Assembly (NCBI RefSeq): GCF_000002075.1
Contig: NW_004797435.1
Span: 25,490-89,489 of the forward strand
Direction of reading: 5' to 3'
DNA: 64,000 nucleotides
Source: Aplysia californica
Taxonomy: Eukaryota; Mollusca; Gastropoda; Aplysiida; Aplysiidae
In this document: positions 46,642 to 58,442 of the stretch, piece after piece
Layout of the letters: every line of letters starts with the position of its first letter
How positions within the stretch are numbered: the stretch's first letter is position 1
Notes under the pieces: model-generated
Told to the model about the DNA's origin: nothing
Database searches by the model: none
What the model saw: only the letters and a program-made list of their open reading frames with translations
Translations under genes and position numbers: made by a program

Positions 46642-47183
46642 GGGGGCTCTCGTGGCCTAGAGGTTAAGGTGTAGGCCTCTCATTCAAAGGTCCCGGCTTC
46701 GAATCCGGGTAGCGACCAAAAAATTTTCTTCTCTCTTAAATAGTCTTCTTTCACCTCCTTTCCTGCTCTCTAGCCTAACAATGTTCTGTTGTCTGCTTTC
46801 ATTTCCACTTTCTGCCCCCACCCCTTCGCCTCCTTTGCCCCCTCCCCTGGGTTCCTGACTCTGTCTTTCTGCAGCCTTTCTACTGCTGCTCCTTGGCTCC
46901 TCCTTACTGCTGTCTTTCTGCCACACCCCTGATCTCCTGGTAGGAAAGATCTACACCTAGCCTTCTCGGACAAGGGCGAAAAATCTCGGAGGGCCCGTGT
47001 GCAAGTTGCGCACGTTAAAGATCCCTTGGTGGTCTAAAATCGATGAGTAGGCTTCGGCCGCCACCTGGGCAAAATTCAAAATTTCCTACCAACTGAAAAT
47101 ATTAGGTGTGTCCCGCGCGCTCATGTGACCTTATGCAGTTGCGAGCGCCGTAAAACACTTTACAAAAAACAAAAACAAACAAA
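46642..47183 (+). mobile_element. SINE family D1, best full-length copy
   Basis: Head 46642-46718: GGGGGCTCTCGTGGCCTAGA with box A, then box B GGTCCCGGCTTCGAATCC and perfect T-stem arms CCCGG/CCGGG. The body of about 440 bases includes GATCTACACCTAGCCTTCTC and CGTTAAAGATCCCTTGG; the tail is GCAGTTGCGAGCGCCGTAAA with an A/C-rich end. CTTCCATCTCT at 46631-46641 and 47184-47194 is an exact 11-bp target duplication. Confidence 0.93.
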
Positions 47184-47401
47184 CTTCCATCTCTTTGTTC
47201 TCAGTTCAATCCGTCTGGAAGATGGGAACGATCGATAAGCTTTCACCTCCAAATTTCTCTAATTAAGTTTCGTCTGATGAAAAGGTCGCCTCAGTGGTTT
47301 GATATAAGTAACTCGTGTTAAATCTCAGCGGCACCAAAGATAGTGCGGCACCAAGGAGTTTAGAACTTTTAATCTCCTTGTGCGGCACACAACAACAAAT
47401 T

Positions 47402-47512
47402 AGTGATGGGCCGATACCACAATTTAGGTATCGATATCGATATCTAGTATTTGTTCAAGGTATCGATACCGATACCTCGATACCTAATGCTGTTAGTAAC
47501 ATACGCCAGGGG
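47402..47512 (+). repeat. Inverted GATACC/GGTATCG fragment
   Basis: Opens with GTGATGGGCCGATACC and contains several GGTATCGAT words in both directions. A related piece at 53845-53925 ends CGATACCTGCCCAACACTAC. Possibly ends of an unclassified TIR element. Confidence 0.5.
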
Positions 47513-47659
47513 TGATAAATAAAGACAAAAATACAACTATACTTTTCCAAGGATTCAGGTAATCATGTCTAGACAAGTTGTGACTATTTAGCTGAGACTC
47601 AAACAAAAATTATTTGTAAAGGAGAGAGAGAGAAATATATACCCAAATATGAGAATAAA

Positions 47660-47798
47660 AACAAAGGAAGTGGTTATTCGCACAGGGTGTGCGCATAAGA
47701 ATTAATATTATTCGCCACCGGGTGTGCACATAAGAATTAATATTATTCGCACTGGGTGTGCGCATAAGAATTAATATTATTCGCACTATGTGTGCGAA
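47660..47798. repeat. Array of TATTCGCAC hairpins, left of family A copy 4
   Basis: Repeating unit AAGAATTAATATTATTCGCA with GGGTGTGCGC. Each repeat contains near-palindromic TTCGCAC...GTGCG arms. Continues after the MITE at 48296-48330. Confidence 0.8.
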
Positions 47799-48295
47799 CA
47801 ATGATAGTACATAACAAGATGGTTCACTCAGCCAAAAAAGTGTCCGCAGGAAGTATGCTCTTTGCTTCAGATGGCGCTGCAGTCTGTTTTGAAGCTCTCT
47901 TTCGTTTTTCCAGAAGAAGAATAGGAATAGCACCTTCGTGCGTGCGCAGATCGACTGCTGTTCATCAGCAGTTCGGGTACGTTCAGTGCGTAGTTTTAGG
48001 GTTTTTTAAATTTTAATGACCTCTCGCCTTTCATTCTAAAGTCAAATTAAACGAAGAAAACCATCACCCTTTCCTCCGGAAAAGGTTTTTTGTCAGCGTA
48101 ACCATTTTAAAAAAAGCGTTCTTCCGAAATTTATCCCAAAACATGCTAGTTTCACTTTGATTTTTAAAAACTCAAGTAGGGTAACTCTGTTCGCAAAGAG
48201 TGCGCTTTTGTGAAGAGGGCGCCACCAAATTTTGAGGACACTTTTTTAATTGGCTCAAAGAGAGAAGTGGCCCATCTTGTTATGTACTATCATTG
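47799..48295 (+). mobile_element. TIR element family A, copy 4 (complete)
   Basis: 497 bp, ends CAATGATAGTACATAACAAG and complement. The exact target duplication GTGCGAA (47792-47798, 48296-48302) lies within the TATTCGCAC array. Confidence 0.92.
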
Positions 48296-48329
48296 GTGCG
48301 AATAAGAAATAATTATATTCGCACAGGGT

Positions 48330-50320
48330 CGACCCGACCAGCTCGCTGCGCGAGATCGTTGCGCGCTGCGAACGCTGTGCGAGATTGGCAAATGATGCGA
48401 GAGTCCGCGAAACTAGGCGGTCTTGGCCTATATAATAAAATAAGCTTACTTGCGTGGCATGGCATTTTCATTTTTCAAAACAGAGCCCTGGGGGAACCTT
48501 GCCAGTAGCGTTCTGTTGGCCCCAAGGCTATTGCATCGCAAATCTGAAATTACTCAACACCTAGTTTTAGTTTTTTCTAGATCTTGTTCTTGTTCTTGTT
48601 TCAGGAAGCAACATCCTTGCACTCCGGACATGTCCATTGATGCTCCGTTGCTCTCTCCAAAATGCTGCCGAGGGTCCTTCTAGATCTATTCAGCATGGAA
48701 GTGTGAGTCCAAGTTCAAAAGCTTTTCAGAGTTCACAGAGGCTCTGAAAGAGTATGAAAGTACCACAGAATTCTACACTAATTCTGTGGAAAGTACTAAT
48801 AACACAAAATTTGTGGTGACACGATCCACCAAAATTGGCCAAACAGACCCCTTGAGTGCTGTTTACGTGTACCAGTCGATCCGGTTCCAGTGCAAGCAGG
48901 GGCAACGCCACCATTATTGTATTCTTTAAATTAATAAACAATTTTAAAAAAAATTTTTTTAAAGTGACCCTGTACAGGTTCTATCTAAATGTACACATGT
49001 GCACATAATTTTGGTTGACGGCAGCTTGAGGGGGGGGGGGTGTCCTGGGAAAGATGACAAGAGGGGTGGGGTCAATTGTGAACAGTCCTTAAAAGTAAAA
49101 CTGCAATCATTCGGCCATGAATACTATGATGTATTACTACAGAGTTACTACATAAAGTTGATTTTGGACCTCATTTGTCACACCTTTAGTTTTAGGCAAA
49201 GGGTTTTAATTTTGGAAAGCACTGGGAATAGGCCAGAATTGTTCCCAGTGTCACTGGGATGAGGCCAAGAAACAATTCCCAGTGACACTGAGAACAGACA
49301 AGCCCATTAGATATCTAGATCTATTGTTCCCACAATGATCTACCTGGGCATGATGATGATGGGTTACTAAATACTAGACTATACACAAGTTGTTGTTTTT
49401 TTTTAATCTAATGTAGATCTAGATATTTACATGTACATTAGATCTAGATCTAATACGGATTTTGGAGACTACGGTACAGGACAGGTAAAAATCCTTCCCG
49501 ATTCTCCATTTCTTCTAGAATCTAGGCTACGGTCAAGTCTTAGCCCAAGTAAGCGAAGAGAAGAAAAGTCTGAAATTGATTGAGAAGAGAGCCTACAGTA
49601 CACGTTAGAAACGAATCTAGATACCTCCACCTTGTCTCCCCCTCTTTTCACTGGTCTGGTAAACTTCACCTGCGCCTCTATCGTCTCTCATTAGTCTCAT
49701 GGTACCTCTTAGGCCTAGCCTAGGCTGGCAATGTGGGTCCACTGAAGTAAAGTTCTTGGGCAGAGCAAACTATAAAATGTTCCTGGTCCACTTTTCTCTG
49801 TTCATTATTTATTATAATTTATTTGCATGTGGCTGCCCCCCCCCCCCCCCCGACTGTCGAATACTAGATCTATAAGTATCCTAATAACTTAAGTGCTGAA
49901 TGTGCGGTCCACCAAAAATTAGCGTACTGCGACTAATTCAGAAACCAGGAACCTGCTGGTCAATCCTCCACTTCTGGTCTCCCTCCATTGCCTTCCCCTA
50001 AAAAGAAACAGCGGATGGGATCAAGTAATACTAATATAATAGTGAGAATCCTGCGCCTGTTCATGCGGTAGGGCGATAACACAAAGCAAGCCGAAACTTA
50101 ATTAAGCGGCTGAAGATCGACTCGGACAGGCGCCAGTAGGTGTCTGCTTGACTCCACATAGAGGGCGCCTATTGCCGACCCTTTAAGCTCGCGTTGCATT
50201 GATCTACTGTTGTCTAGTCTGCTTTCTACCGTATCTAGAATCTAGTTCTAATGTCTTGAGTGATTACAAATTTACAAGAATGGACTCGTCATCCGAGAGG
50301 GGGAGGGGGAGAGAGGGGGA
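48330..50320. other. Intergenic stretch, small hairpin only
   Basis: No gene recognised. An inverted repeat on CAATTCCCAGTGACACTG and TTCCCAGTGTCACTGGGA lies at 49235-49290. C-rich and G-rich runs occur at 49030 and 49838. Confidence 0.5.
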
Positions 50321-50331
50321 AAGAGAGAGAT

Positions 50332-50957
50332 CAGGCGATCAGTATCTTTTAAGAGTTCCTAGAAAAGGGGGTAAAAAATTAGCTGAAAGATCGTTCGCCC
50401 ACCTTGCTCCGTCAGTTTGGAACTCTCTTCCCCAACCCTTGAGACATACAACATCTGACTAAATCTTAAAAAATCTTTAAAGACACATTTAATGAAATAT
50501 TTTTTTGTCTGTAGATTCAGGTTCAATACAATGTTATGTAAATGACTATGTATCCATTTATGTATTTTGTGAATTGCATTGTGTAGATTATTTTATGCTC
50601 ATTTCGTGACGACGTGTAAGCGTGCGCGTGTGATAAGCAAGTAGATGCGTGTGTGCGTGCGTGTGTGTGTGTGTGTGTGTGTTTGTGTGTGTGTGTATGT
50701 GTGTTTGGCGTACATGTGTGTGCACATGTGTGCGTGTTATGTGTTCGTGAGTGTGTTTGTGTGTGTGTGTGTGTGTATGTGTGTGTGTGTATGTGTGTTT
50801 GTGTGTGTGTATGAGTATGTGTATTTTTGTGTTTGTATCGCGTGCGTGAATATTGTTCGTACATGTATTTTTATGTAAAGCGCCTAGAGCTGTGTCTACA
50901 CGGGAGTGGGCGCTATAGAAATGATCTTCATTATTTTATTATTATTATTATTGTAAA
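50332..50957 (+). mobile_element. 5'-truncated LINE tail (CR1/Rex-like), copy 2
   Basis: Matches 1140-1825: ATCAGGCGATCAGTATCTTT, SVWNSLPQPLR codons, the same 3' UTR with a TG repeat, and GCGCTATAGAAATGATCTTC plus ATT repeats. More strongly 5'-truncated, with an early stop. The GAGAGAGGGGGAG sequence just before it is low complexity. Confidence 0.8.
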
Positions 50958-51395
50958 TTAACATCCATTTTGACAAGACACGACACAGCCAGATAAGCAG
51001 ATCTCTAGACGCACAACGAAAAACTACACAGGCCTCGTCTCTTCAAAATCACACTCTATTGACACAGTAAAGCCGAGATATCTAGATGTAGATTCTAGAT
51101 CTAAGAAAAAAAATTAAAATTAATTACACCACAACACAACTGATATTCATGAAGCATAATATTTTTTGGGGGGGAAAAAACACAAATTTTCTTAAATATT
51201 GCCTAAAACGCAATTCTGCTCTCTTTCCACCCTATTTTGACGATGCTGATTTCAAAAATGTAATTAGTTTTTGTCTAACGTGAAGCACCAGCTCTGAAAT
51301 GACCATTTAAAATTGTCCCCAGTCCAGTCGGGTGACATCACACAAACCGCTGAACCCGAGTTGGCGACGGCGAGACGGCATTGAGAGTTCGCGAC

Positions 51396-51526
51396 CTCGG
51401 TGCTTTCTTGTCGTACCTCCATTTTTAATAACAGTGAAAACAGTTCATAACAAAATGTGAGTTAAAGAAGAAGTCTCATTTTCACTGTTAAAAAAATGGA
51501 AATACGACAAGAAAGCACTGCGGTGG
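51396..51526. repeat. Imperfect inverted repeat, 45-bp arms
   Basis: TGCTTTCTTGTCGTA.CTCCATTTTT with TAACAGTGAAAA on the left, complemented by TTTTCACTGTTA and TACGACAAGAAAGCA on the right, separated by about 40 bases. Could be the two ends of a very small foldback element. Confidence 0.75.
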
Positions 51527-51825
51527 TGAGTTGACAGCGAGACGCCCTTCACAGTTTTTCGGCGTAATTAGAATGTAGTTTGGATTCCGATAAAGCCGAC
51601 AACTCCGATCCGAGTTTAAAGCCGCCTGCAGTCGGCCAGCTCTATGTGGGGCAAGTTAGAAATCATAAGGGAATGTTTATACCTATCGGCGCTTACTGAG
51701 TCAGTCTCCGAAATCGGCGTTCTGTATGTTTTCGCCCGTAAACGTCCTCATCCGATGCCTAGATATTCCGGACTTTGATCTCTTCAATGATTCGGATGAC
51801 AGGTCTGTTTACAACTTTGTCTCGT

Positions 51826-51864
<39 letters not shown>

Positions 51865-52094
51865 GTATTCTCGCAGCCCTCACTCACTCCGCCTCGCGTC
51901 GCCGAGAACTAGTTCGCGTAGCGGTCGATTAGGATCCATGACTGTATAAGTATAAGTCCGTTGTTTGCCTAGTGTGCATTAATATATATAAACACGGTGG
52001 GTCCACCAAAGTTCAGTCCAGCCCCTATGATCTTTGTCCTTGCGCGATGAGGGGAAAAAATGAGGAAATGGTTGGCCGATTTCCCCATCCTTAT

Positions 52095-52185
52095 TTTGAA
52101 ACACCCTGTGCGAATATATTTTCATAGTATTCACTCACCCTGTGCGAATACAACTTCATAGTATTCGCACACCCTGTGCGAATAT
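52095..52185. repeat. TATTCGCAC hairpin array, left of family A copy 5
   Basis: Units of CTTCATAGTATTCGCACACC and CTGTGCGAATA. The array continues at 52670-52785 on the other side of the MITE. Confidence 0.8.
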
Positions 52186-52665
52186 AAGATGGGCCACTTC
52201 TCTCTTTGAGCCAATTAAAAAAGTGTCCTCAAAATTTGGTGGCGCCCTCTTCACAAAAGCGCACTCTTTGCGAACAGAGTTATCCTACTTGATTTTTACA
52301 AAATCAAAGTGAAACTAGCAAGTTTTGGGATAAATTTCGGAAGAACGCTTTTTAAAAATGGTTACGCTGACAAAAAACCTCTTCCGGAGGAAATGGAGAT
52401 GGTTTTCTTCGTTTAATTTGACTTTAGAATGAAGGGCGAGAGGTCATTAAAATTTTTTAAAAACCTAAAACTCCGCATTGAACGTACCCGAACTGCTGAT
52501 GAACAGCAGTCGATCTGCGCACGCAAGGAGGTGCTATTCCTATTCTTCTTCTGGAAAAACGAAAGAGAGCTTCAAAACAGACTGCAGCGCCATCTGAAGC
52601 AAAGAGCATACTTCCTGCGGACACTTTTTAGGCTGAGTGGCCCATCTTGTCTTGTACTATCTTTG
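52186..52665 (-). mobile_element. TIR element family A, copy 5 (left tip lost)
   Basis: Starts AAGATGGGCCACTTCTCTC, lacking the outer 17 or so bases; the right end CTTGTACTATCTTTG is complete. No exact duplication remains. Confidence 0.85.
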
Positions 52666-52914
52666 ATATAATTTCATAATATTCGCACACCCTCTGCGAA
52701 TAAAATTTCATAGTATTCGCACACTCTGTGCGAATAAAATTTCATAGTATTCGCACAATAGTATTCACACACCCTGTGCGAATAACTAAATGAAGTACGG
52801 GAGGAAAGTCAACTTTGCAGAAAATGTTAGTATTGGAAAATAAAAACACAAGGGTTCTAAAAAGGCAATTCAGTTTACCAGATTTATAGCAACTTTGAAT
52901 TAAACCAATGAGGA

Positions 52915-53090
52915 TAAGTGGGTGATTGGCGGGCGCTCTGGTGTGGTTTGCTTCTTCTTTCCTATGAAACATCTATCATCCGTATCTCCCCTTCTTCTTT
53001 TTTATGTTTGTTACTCTCTTGTAACACCTCTAATCTTCTGTCATATGACCATATGCAGTTGCTAGCGCCGTAAAACCTCTACTAAAACTA
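52915..53090 (+). mobile_element. SINE family D2, plus-strand copy
   Basis: GTGGGTGATTGGCGGGCGCT, a CTTCTTCTTTTTTATGTTTG middle, TTACTCTCTTGTAACACCTC, then a D1-like tail GCAGTTGCTAGCGCCGTAAA. Mixed D2 body and D1 tail. Confidence 0.8.
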
Positions 53091-53340
53091 ACTAAAATGG
53101 GGATGAATCAGGTTTGCCAGTGAGGATTTTGCAAAATCACTAGATATCTAGATAGATTTCATGAAAAACTTCTCTCTCTTTGTTAAAAAATCACTCGATT
53201 AATTTAAAACGCTTGCCCCCCCCCCCCCCCTCCCCTCTAAGGAAAACTTATCAGTTTTGATAAACAAAAAATTCTCAAGGTCCATTGCCACTTGCTTTGG
53301 CAGCCCTGGGATAAATAATGGATATGTATCGATGTTTAGA

Positions 53341-53836
53341 CAATGATAGTACATAACAAGATGGGCCACTTCTCTCTTTGAGCCAATTAAAAAAGTGTCC
53401 TCAAAATTTGGTGGCGCCCTCTTCACAAAAACGCACTCTTTGCGAACAGAGTTACCCTACTTGAGTTTTAAAAAATCAAAGTGAAATTAGCAAGTTTTGG
53501 GATAAATTTCGGAAGAACGCTTTTAAAAAATGGTTACGCTGACAAAAAACCTCTTCCGGAGGAAAGGGTGATGGTTTTCTTCGTTTAATTTGACTTTAGA
53601 ATGAAAGGCGAGAGGTCATTAAAATTTTTAAAACCCTAAAACTCCGCACTGAACGTACCCGAACTGCTGATGAACAGCAGTCGATCTGCGCACGCAAGGA
53701 GGTGCTATTCCTATTCTTCTTCTGGAAAAACGAAAGAGAGCTTCAAAACAGACTGCAGCGCCATCTGAAGCAAAGAGCATACTTCCTGCGGACACTTTTT
53801 TGGCTGAGTGGCCCATCTTGTTATTTACTATCTTTG
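53341..53836 (-). mobile_element. TIR element family A, copy 6 (complete)
   Basis: 496 bp; ends CAATGATAGTACATAACAAG and ACTATCTTTG. Exact duplication GTTTAGA (53334-53340, 53837-53843). Confidence 0.92.
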
Positions 53837-53844
53837 GTTTAGAG

Positions 53845-53925
53845 CAGGTATCAATACCAATATCGATACCTATAGGTATCTAAGTATCAATACCTAGAAT
53901 CGATACCTGCCCAACACTACAACAA
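53845..53925 (-). repeat. Inverted GATACC/GGTATCG fragment
   Basis: See 47402-47512; the reversed end AGTGTTGGGCAGGTATCG is visible. Confidence 0.5.
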
Positions 53926-54521
53926 ATGCACACTATTGCACATATACCACACCCACCCCAGACATTTACCGTCTACGTGAGCCCTTTGATTACTACCCAC
54001 CGCCACTGGCTGATGAGCAGCAATCAGAAGAAAGCGGCGCCGGATCTGCCTAGGCCTCAGAATTCTACACTTATTCAATATAGAATTATAATGTGGCCTA
54101 GGCAAAGATATTATTCGAAAGGTCACCATGCCTGGACTCCGGGCAGTGAGAAATATATTTGGCCATTCTCGCTCTTCCTCACGCTTAACTAACACCATGC
54201 GACTTCAATTCTTTCCCAAAACCAATTTTTTAAAGGACTTTTGAGCATGGGGAGTAGCGATTTGGAGACGATCCGAGGGGGAATAAAAATAAATTATGAT
54301 CAAACAAAGTAAATTCCCAGCTGATGATCAGTCTGGCCGAAGTGGACGATGGTCACTGCTTTTGACGCTGATTGCATCAAATGAAAAAAATGCACTGAGA
54401 TCAACAGTTTATGTTGAATAGAAAATGCATGTTTCTGTATGTGTGTACACAATTTTATGTCTGTAAAAGTGTAAGATTGTTAAATCTTTTTTTTTTCTTT
54501 TAACAAAACAGATAAACTCAC

Positions 54522-54613
54522 TTCTGGGACAGACCTCGTACGCCTGGCCCTATAGTGGCGAGTTGCTGAAAAACACGAATTGCGTCCTCGACTGTTGATG
54601 TCGCTTCACTCAT
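54522..54613 (-). CDS. Probable first coding exon of an unidentified gene
   Basis: ATG at 54613 codes for MSEATSTVEDAIRVFQQLAT, then IGPGVRGLSQ, and ends with two bases before a consensus donor GTGAGT (54521-54516). A compact, non-repetitive frame with a canonical donor in phase 2 makes a real exon likely. The sequence looks like an amphipathic helix start; I do not recognise the family. Later exons would lie to the left, between here and the SLC25A3 promoter or overlapping it, and were not found. Confidence 0.45.
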
Positions 54614-55276
54614 GATCGTACAACTATAATTAACATAATATAATACGTTTGTTGGATTATCAGCGGACGGATCCCGATACCATCGTTTTATATTAATAAG
54701 CATACAAGCAGTGGCGTCTGGAGGGGTGGGGCTTGCTGCTTCAGCCCCCACCTGGTTTTTCTTCACCAAAAAGCTACTCCTCTGACTAAAATCAAAACAA
54801 AACATTTTCACCAAAATTCCAAAAAGGAATAAAACCAAAAAAAAGTATTCTGGTAAGAAACAAAACTCCATGAAGACACAAACAAAACATCTGAGACATA
54901 ATAACTCGAAAAGTGATCTGATTGGTCCGGGTGTCTACTCCACCTACGCCTATAGATAGCTCCGCTCCGTTCATGGGGAGAATGAAATTTCATTGGTTTT
55001 GACCGACGCTTGAGTTCCCACAGATTGAATATCACAGGAGTTTCGACCTTTGGTTACAGTACGGCTCAAGGCCCAGTAGAAGCAACTGATGGTTTTACAT
55101 TGTATCAGGCTTGAGGACTGAAGCCACACTGTGTCACGTGACTGGACAACGCGCGCTTGAGACCAAATTTGCACACTTGACTCTCAATAGCTTCAGACCA
55201 AAGCGGAGACAGAACCTCCCTCCACCTTTTTTTTCCTGTCGGCTCTCTGTGCACATGTATAAAGACGCATATATAG

Positions 55277-57076
55277 TAGGCCAGGGCAAGATCGACTCTG
55301 GGATCGATTCTTTCGAGTCCAAATGAGGACTCAAAGAATCGATCTTGTTCCCAGACTCTAAGCTTCGAGTCCGCCCAGGGTCGATGCCTCCCGTCTCCTT
55401 TTTTTAGCCTGGTTCCTAGCCTAGACTCCGAGAATCGAGGCAAGAATCTAAATCTCTACCTCACTATTACAGTCCTGTCGTGGGATAGGCCTAGGGCTGT
55501 CCCCACCCCACAGTCGAGTTTTTCGCTTCAAAACAGACACCGCACCAGGATAGGACTGATCCGGCGCATAAGGCGGCTTCTTTGATGTTAGCCCAGGCGG
55601 AGTTAAAAATGCATTCCAAAAATTTCTTAAATATTGGTCAAATTAAAAAAATAATAAGATTTTCGTGATCAGCGACCCAAGATTAGCATCAAAATACGCG
55701 TGGAACCCAATTTAATGTTCGATTACCAAGTTAAATTAATTTTTGTGAGTTTTGTTTACTTATGTTGTTTTTTTTCACTATTTGAATTTGGCGTGCACTA
55801 GGACTTGATACATGTAGATTCAAGACTGTGTCTTCAAGGTGGATGAATCGAGGTTGCATGTGCCTGTGCTCTATTGCTTCGTATTAGAAAAAAGAGAAAG
55901 AGAAAACAGTATAAGGTCATACTGTCCCATCGATGTTGTAGCAATTCACAAATGCTCGGGACTCAATGCAACAAAAATGTCACGTCCCAATAATAGGCGC
56001 GGTACATTACACTCTAGTTCAAAGGTTTCAAACGTCAGACGGGTCTGTCCCGGGACGAACTTTCGTAGGCCTAGTGAAGTAGGGGCAAGAAACTGCCAGT
56101 CAGTCACTATATCAATTGTTTCACGCAACCCCCCACCCCACCCCACCTTCCTCTTCCTCTTCCCCGCTATGAGTGAATGCTAAACTAGGCCTAGGCCTAC
56201 TTGTCGTGTCTACCGTGTAGCCCAGTACGAAACCACGCTGCACATAGGCTACTGCTACTTTGAATGTTGTTACCCCACCCCCGCCCATCCCAAATTAAAT
56301 CATTCACTTCCCTTTTCTCTTTCTTTTGTCTTGAACATTGAACGCTTGCTTTTGAATTTCACTGCACTTTCATCTTCACTGTACACGTATTCTTTTGTAA
56401 ATCATACTGTGCGTTTTGAGTTGACATCAATGAGTCATCATGTCTGGACGTCGATCTTTAGCTTCGGACTTTTTTTTTAAAAGCTTGAAAACACAGTACT
56501 GTTGTTTGTATGATTTGTAATAATGTTTTGGCATACAATAACACAACGTCGACAATAACAAAACATTTGTCATCAAAGCATGCTTTGACGTATCAGGAAG
56601 CAAAGGGTGCAAGACAGAAGGAACCTGTGCCCCACGCATTGGTAAGAGTGATAGAAGGGAGGCAACACACACACATGACACACACACATACACACACACA
56701 TACACACACACAAACACATACACACACACACAAACCCACACGACACACACACGCAAACACACACGACACACAAACACACACACACACACACACAAATGCC
56801 TGAAAGCCAACTTGTCTTGGCACGCGCGCAGGCTTAGCTAGCCACTTCTGTCAAACTCGACAATCGAGGTCTCAATCTTAAGAGCTATTTTTAGCAGTGT
56901 TGAAGACTCGAGGTCTCGATCTTAAGAGCTATTTTTAGCAGTGTTCAAGTCGTGGCCTCTAACCAGCCCACTTGAAGCAGCTTCCAAACTCGAAAATCGG
57001 ACTCGATTCCTCGATCCTTTTTCAGTTTTGGGATCGAGGCCTCGAGTCCTTTTGCCGTCGATCTTGCCCTGGCCTA
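55277..57076. mobile_element. Possible 1.8-kb TIR element
   Basis: TAGGCCAGGGCAAGATCGAC (55277-55296) is exactly inverted at 57057-57076; flanks ATATAG and ATATAA are similar. Both ends are followed by clusters of CGAGTCC/GATCGA words that pair further. The interior contains a CA microsatellite and no recognised transposase. Chance pairing of a dispersed short repeat cannot be excluded. Confidence 0.4.
56670..56795. repeat. CA microsatellite
   Basis: Interrupted CACACA repeat; the frames over it are artefacts. Confidence 0.95.
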
Positions 57077-57337
57077 ATATAAAGTGGGTCCATTTTCCTG
57101 GTTTCAAACACACGTATTGCCAATAACAGGATTATAACACCTTTGAATCTCTTTTTATAGTTTCACTTTTTCGCATCCCTCATAATCTGAGTGATCTCAA
57201 TGTTTGTTTTCGGCAAGCCCACCCTCTTTACAACCCACTCGATGTCAGTTTGACATCGTAATCCGCTTGTCCGACTTGCCGACTGAATGTCGTACATCGA
57301 ACTGGGGGAAAACCTTTTAAGAAATGAGAACTTTTTT

Positions 57338-57656
57338 TTAGGTTAGTGTTTTACGGCGCTCGAAAGTACATGAGGTCATATTAGCGCGCGAGACACAATA
57401 AACATTTTCAGTAGGAAGGAAATTCTGAATTTTGCCCGGGTGGCGGCCGAAGCCTGCAGCTCTCTTCGATTTTGGACCACAGGGATTATCTTTCATGTGC
57501 GCAACGTGCATGTACACAGGAACTCCGAGATTTTTCTCCCTTATCCGAGAAGGCTAGGTCTTGTATCTTTATACCTACCATAAGATCAGGGGTGTTGCTA
57601 AAACACAGCCGTAAGAAGGAGCATGGCTGCAGAAAGAGTCAGGAATTTAAGGCAGG
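57338..57656 (-). mobile_element. SINE family D1, 5'-truncated, with foreign 3' flank
   Basis: Tail TTTTACGGCGCTCGAAAGTAC and part of the body; head missing. Next to the tail, 57297-57332 shares GGGGAAAAC.TTTT.AGAAATG and AGAACTTTTTTT with the flank of the D1 copy in the SLC25A3 intron (31834-31878). Confidence 0.8.
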
Positions 57657-58400
57657 GGTTAATATGTATTATAATAGACATGTTGACGAGGGGGTTGTAA
57701 TATTCTACTTTTTAAAAAGTTATTTTATTTACTTCTGTTATAGATTATCTAGATTCTAGTCTTTTATAATGTTAATATTTATCGCAATTTGAATTTGATT
57801 TATCGGTGATTTTTTTTAGAAAGGGGTTCTGAATTTGTTTCGTACATTATGTTTGGGATATCTCCGTTTTAAAATTCAAATAACAAAAATGGGATGTCGG
57901 GAGTCGGGAACTTTGCTTTGAAATGCGTAGGCCCTATCAAATCAATCTAGAACCATACCATCCAGCATAAAAATGCATGAAGTCAGCGATAAATCTCAGT
58001 AAAGAACTTTCACTTGCACAGTCACGTTAGGCCTACCTACGCTGCGAAAAGCATCGTCACGATATGCGCAAGAGGGCGACAAGCGAGGTGTAATTTTGAC
58101 TAGCCATAGATACATTGTGTGTTAGAAAGTGTGTAAACCCAGTTTCAGCCCAATAAGGAGTTACCGTTGAAAGAAGTGGAACTCAGAGAAGTTTTTTGAA
58201 AAAAAACCGAAAGCGACATAAGCTCACTGGCTTGCGTTGCGTATCGTGTGATCAGTCCTGTGACCCGCGCGTATTGTGAACACGTTTTAGCAAGATTTGG
58301 CTGTTATTCGTTGTTTTATTTTGTCGTCGAGTGCGCATTCAGAGACGAAACGAAAGCAAATAAATCTGGGACTACTGACCAAGGTTTGTCCTCTGCAAAA

Positions 58401-58442
58401 ATGGCGACTTTCTGCTGTCGCTTTAGCCCCTCTGCTGCCGTG
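58401..58442 (+). CDS. PDHB: PDHB (pyruvate dehydrogenase E1 beta), first coding exon
   Basis: ATG in good context (AAAATGG) codes for MATFCCRFSPSAAV, then a strong donor GTACGT in phase 0. A short N-terminal segment with Arg, Ser and Ala but no acid fits the start of a mitochondrial import signal, as in animal PDHB, whose first exon is equally short. The link to the next exon is inferred from matching phase and from the resulting presequence. The 5' UTR probably lies within 58200-58400; no TATA box. Confidence 0.7.

Noticed and set aside
46642-46720. tRNA gene
   Set aside because: Box A and box B are good, but the sequence continues into a repeated 540-bp body with an 11-bp target duplication; it is a SINE head.
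49469-49705. Possible minus-strand exon with FTRPVKRGGDKVE
   Set aside because: Borders are poor (no pyrimidine tract before it) and there is no family match.
51726-51932. Possible exon with PVNVLIRCLDIPDFDLFND
   Set aside because: Suggestive composition and a possible donor after GATGACAG, but no known motif, no clear acceptor and a CT microsatellite follows.
54711-54955. hAT ends (GTGGCGTCTGGAGGGG ... CTCCACCTACGCC)
   Set aside because: Resembles CAGGGGCGTC-type ends, but the two sides pair poorly and no duplication is seen.
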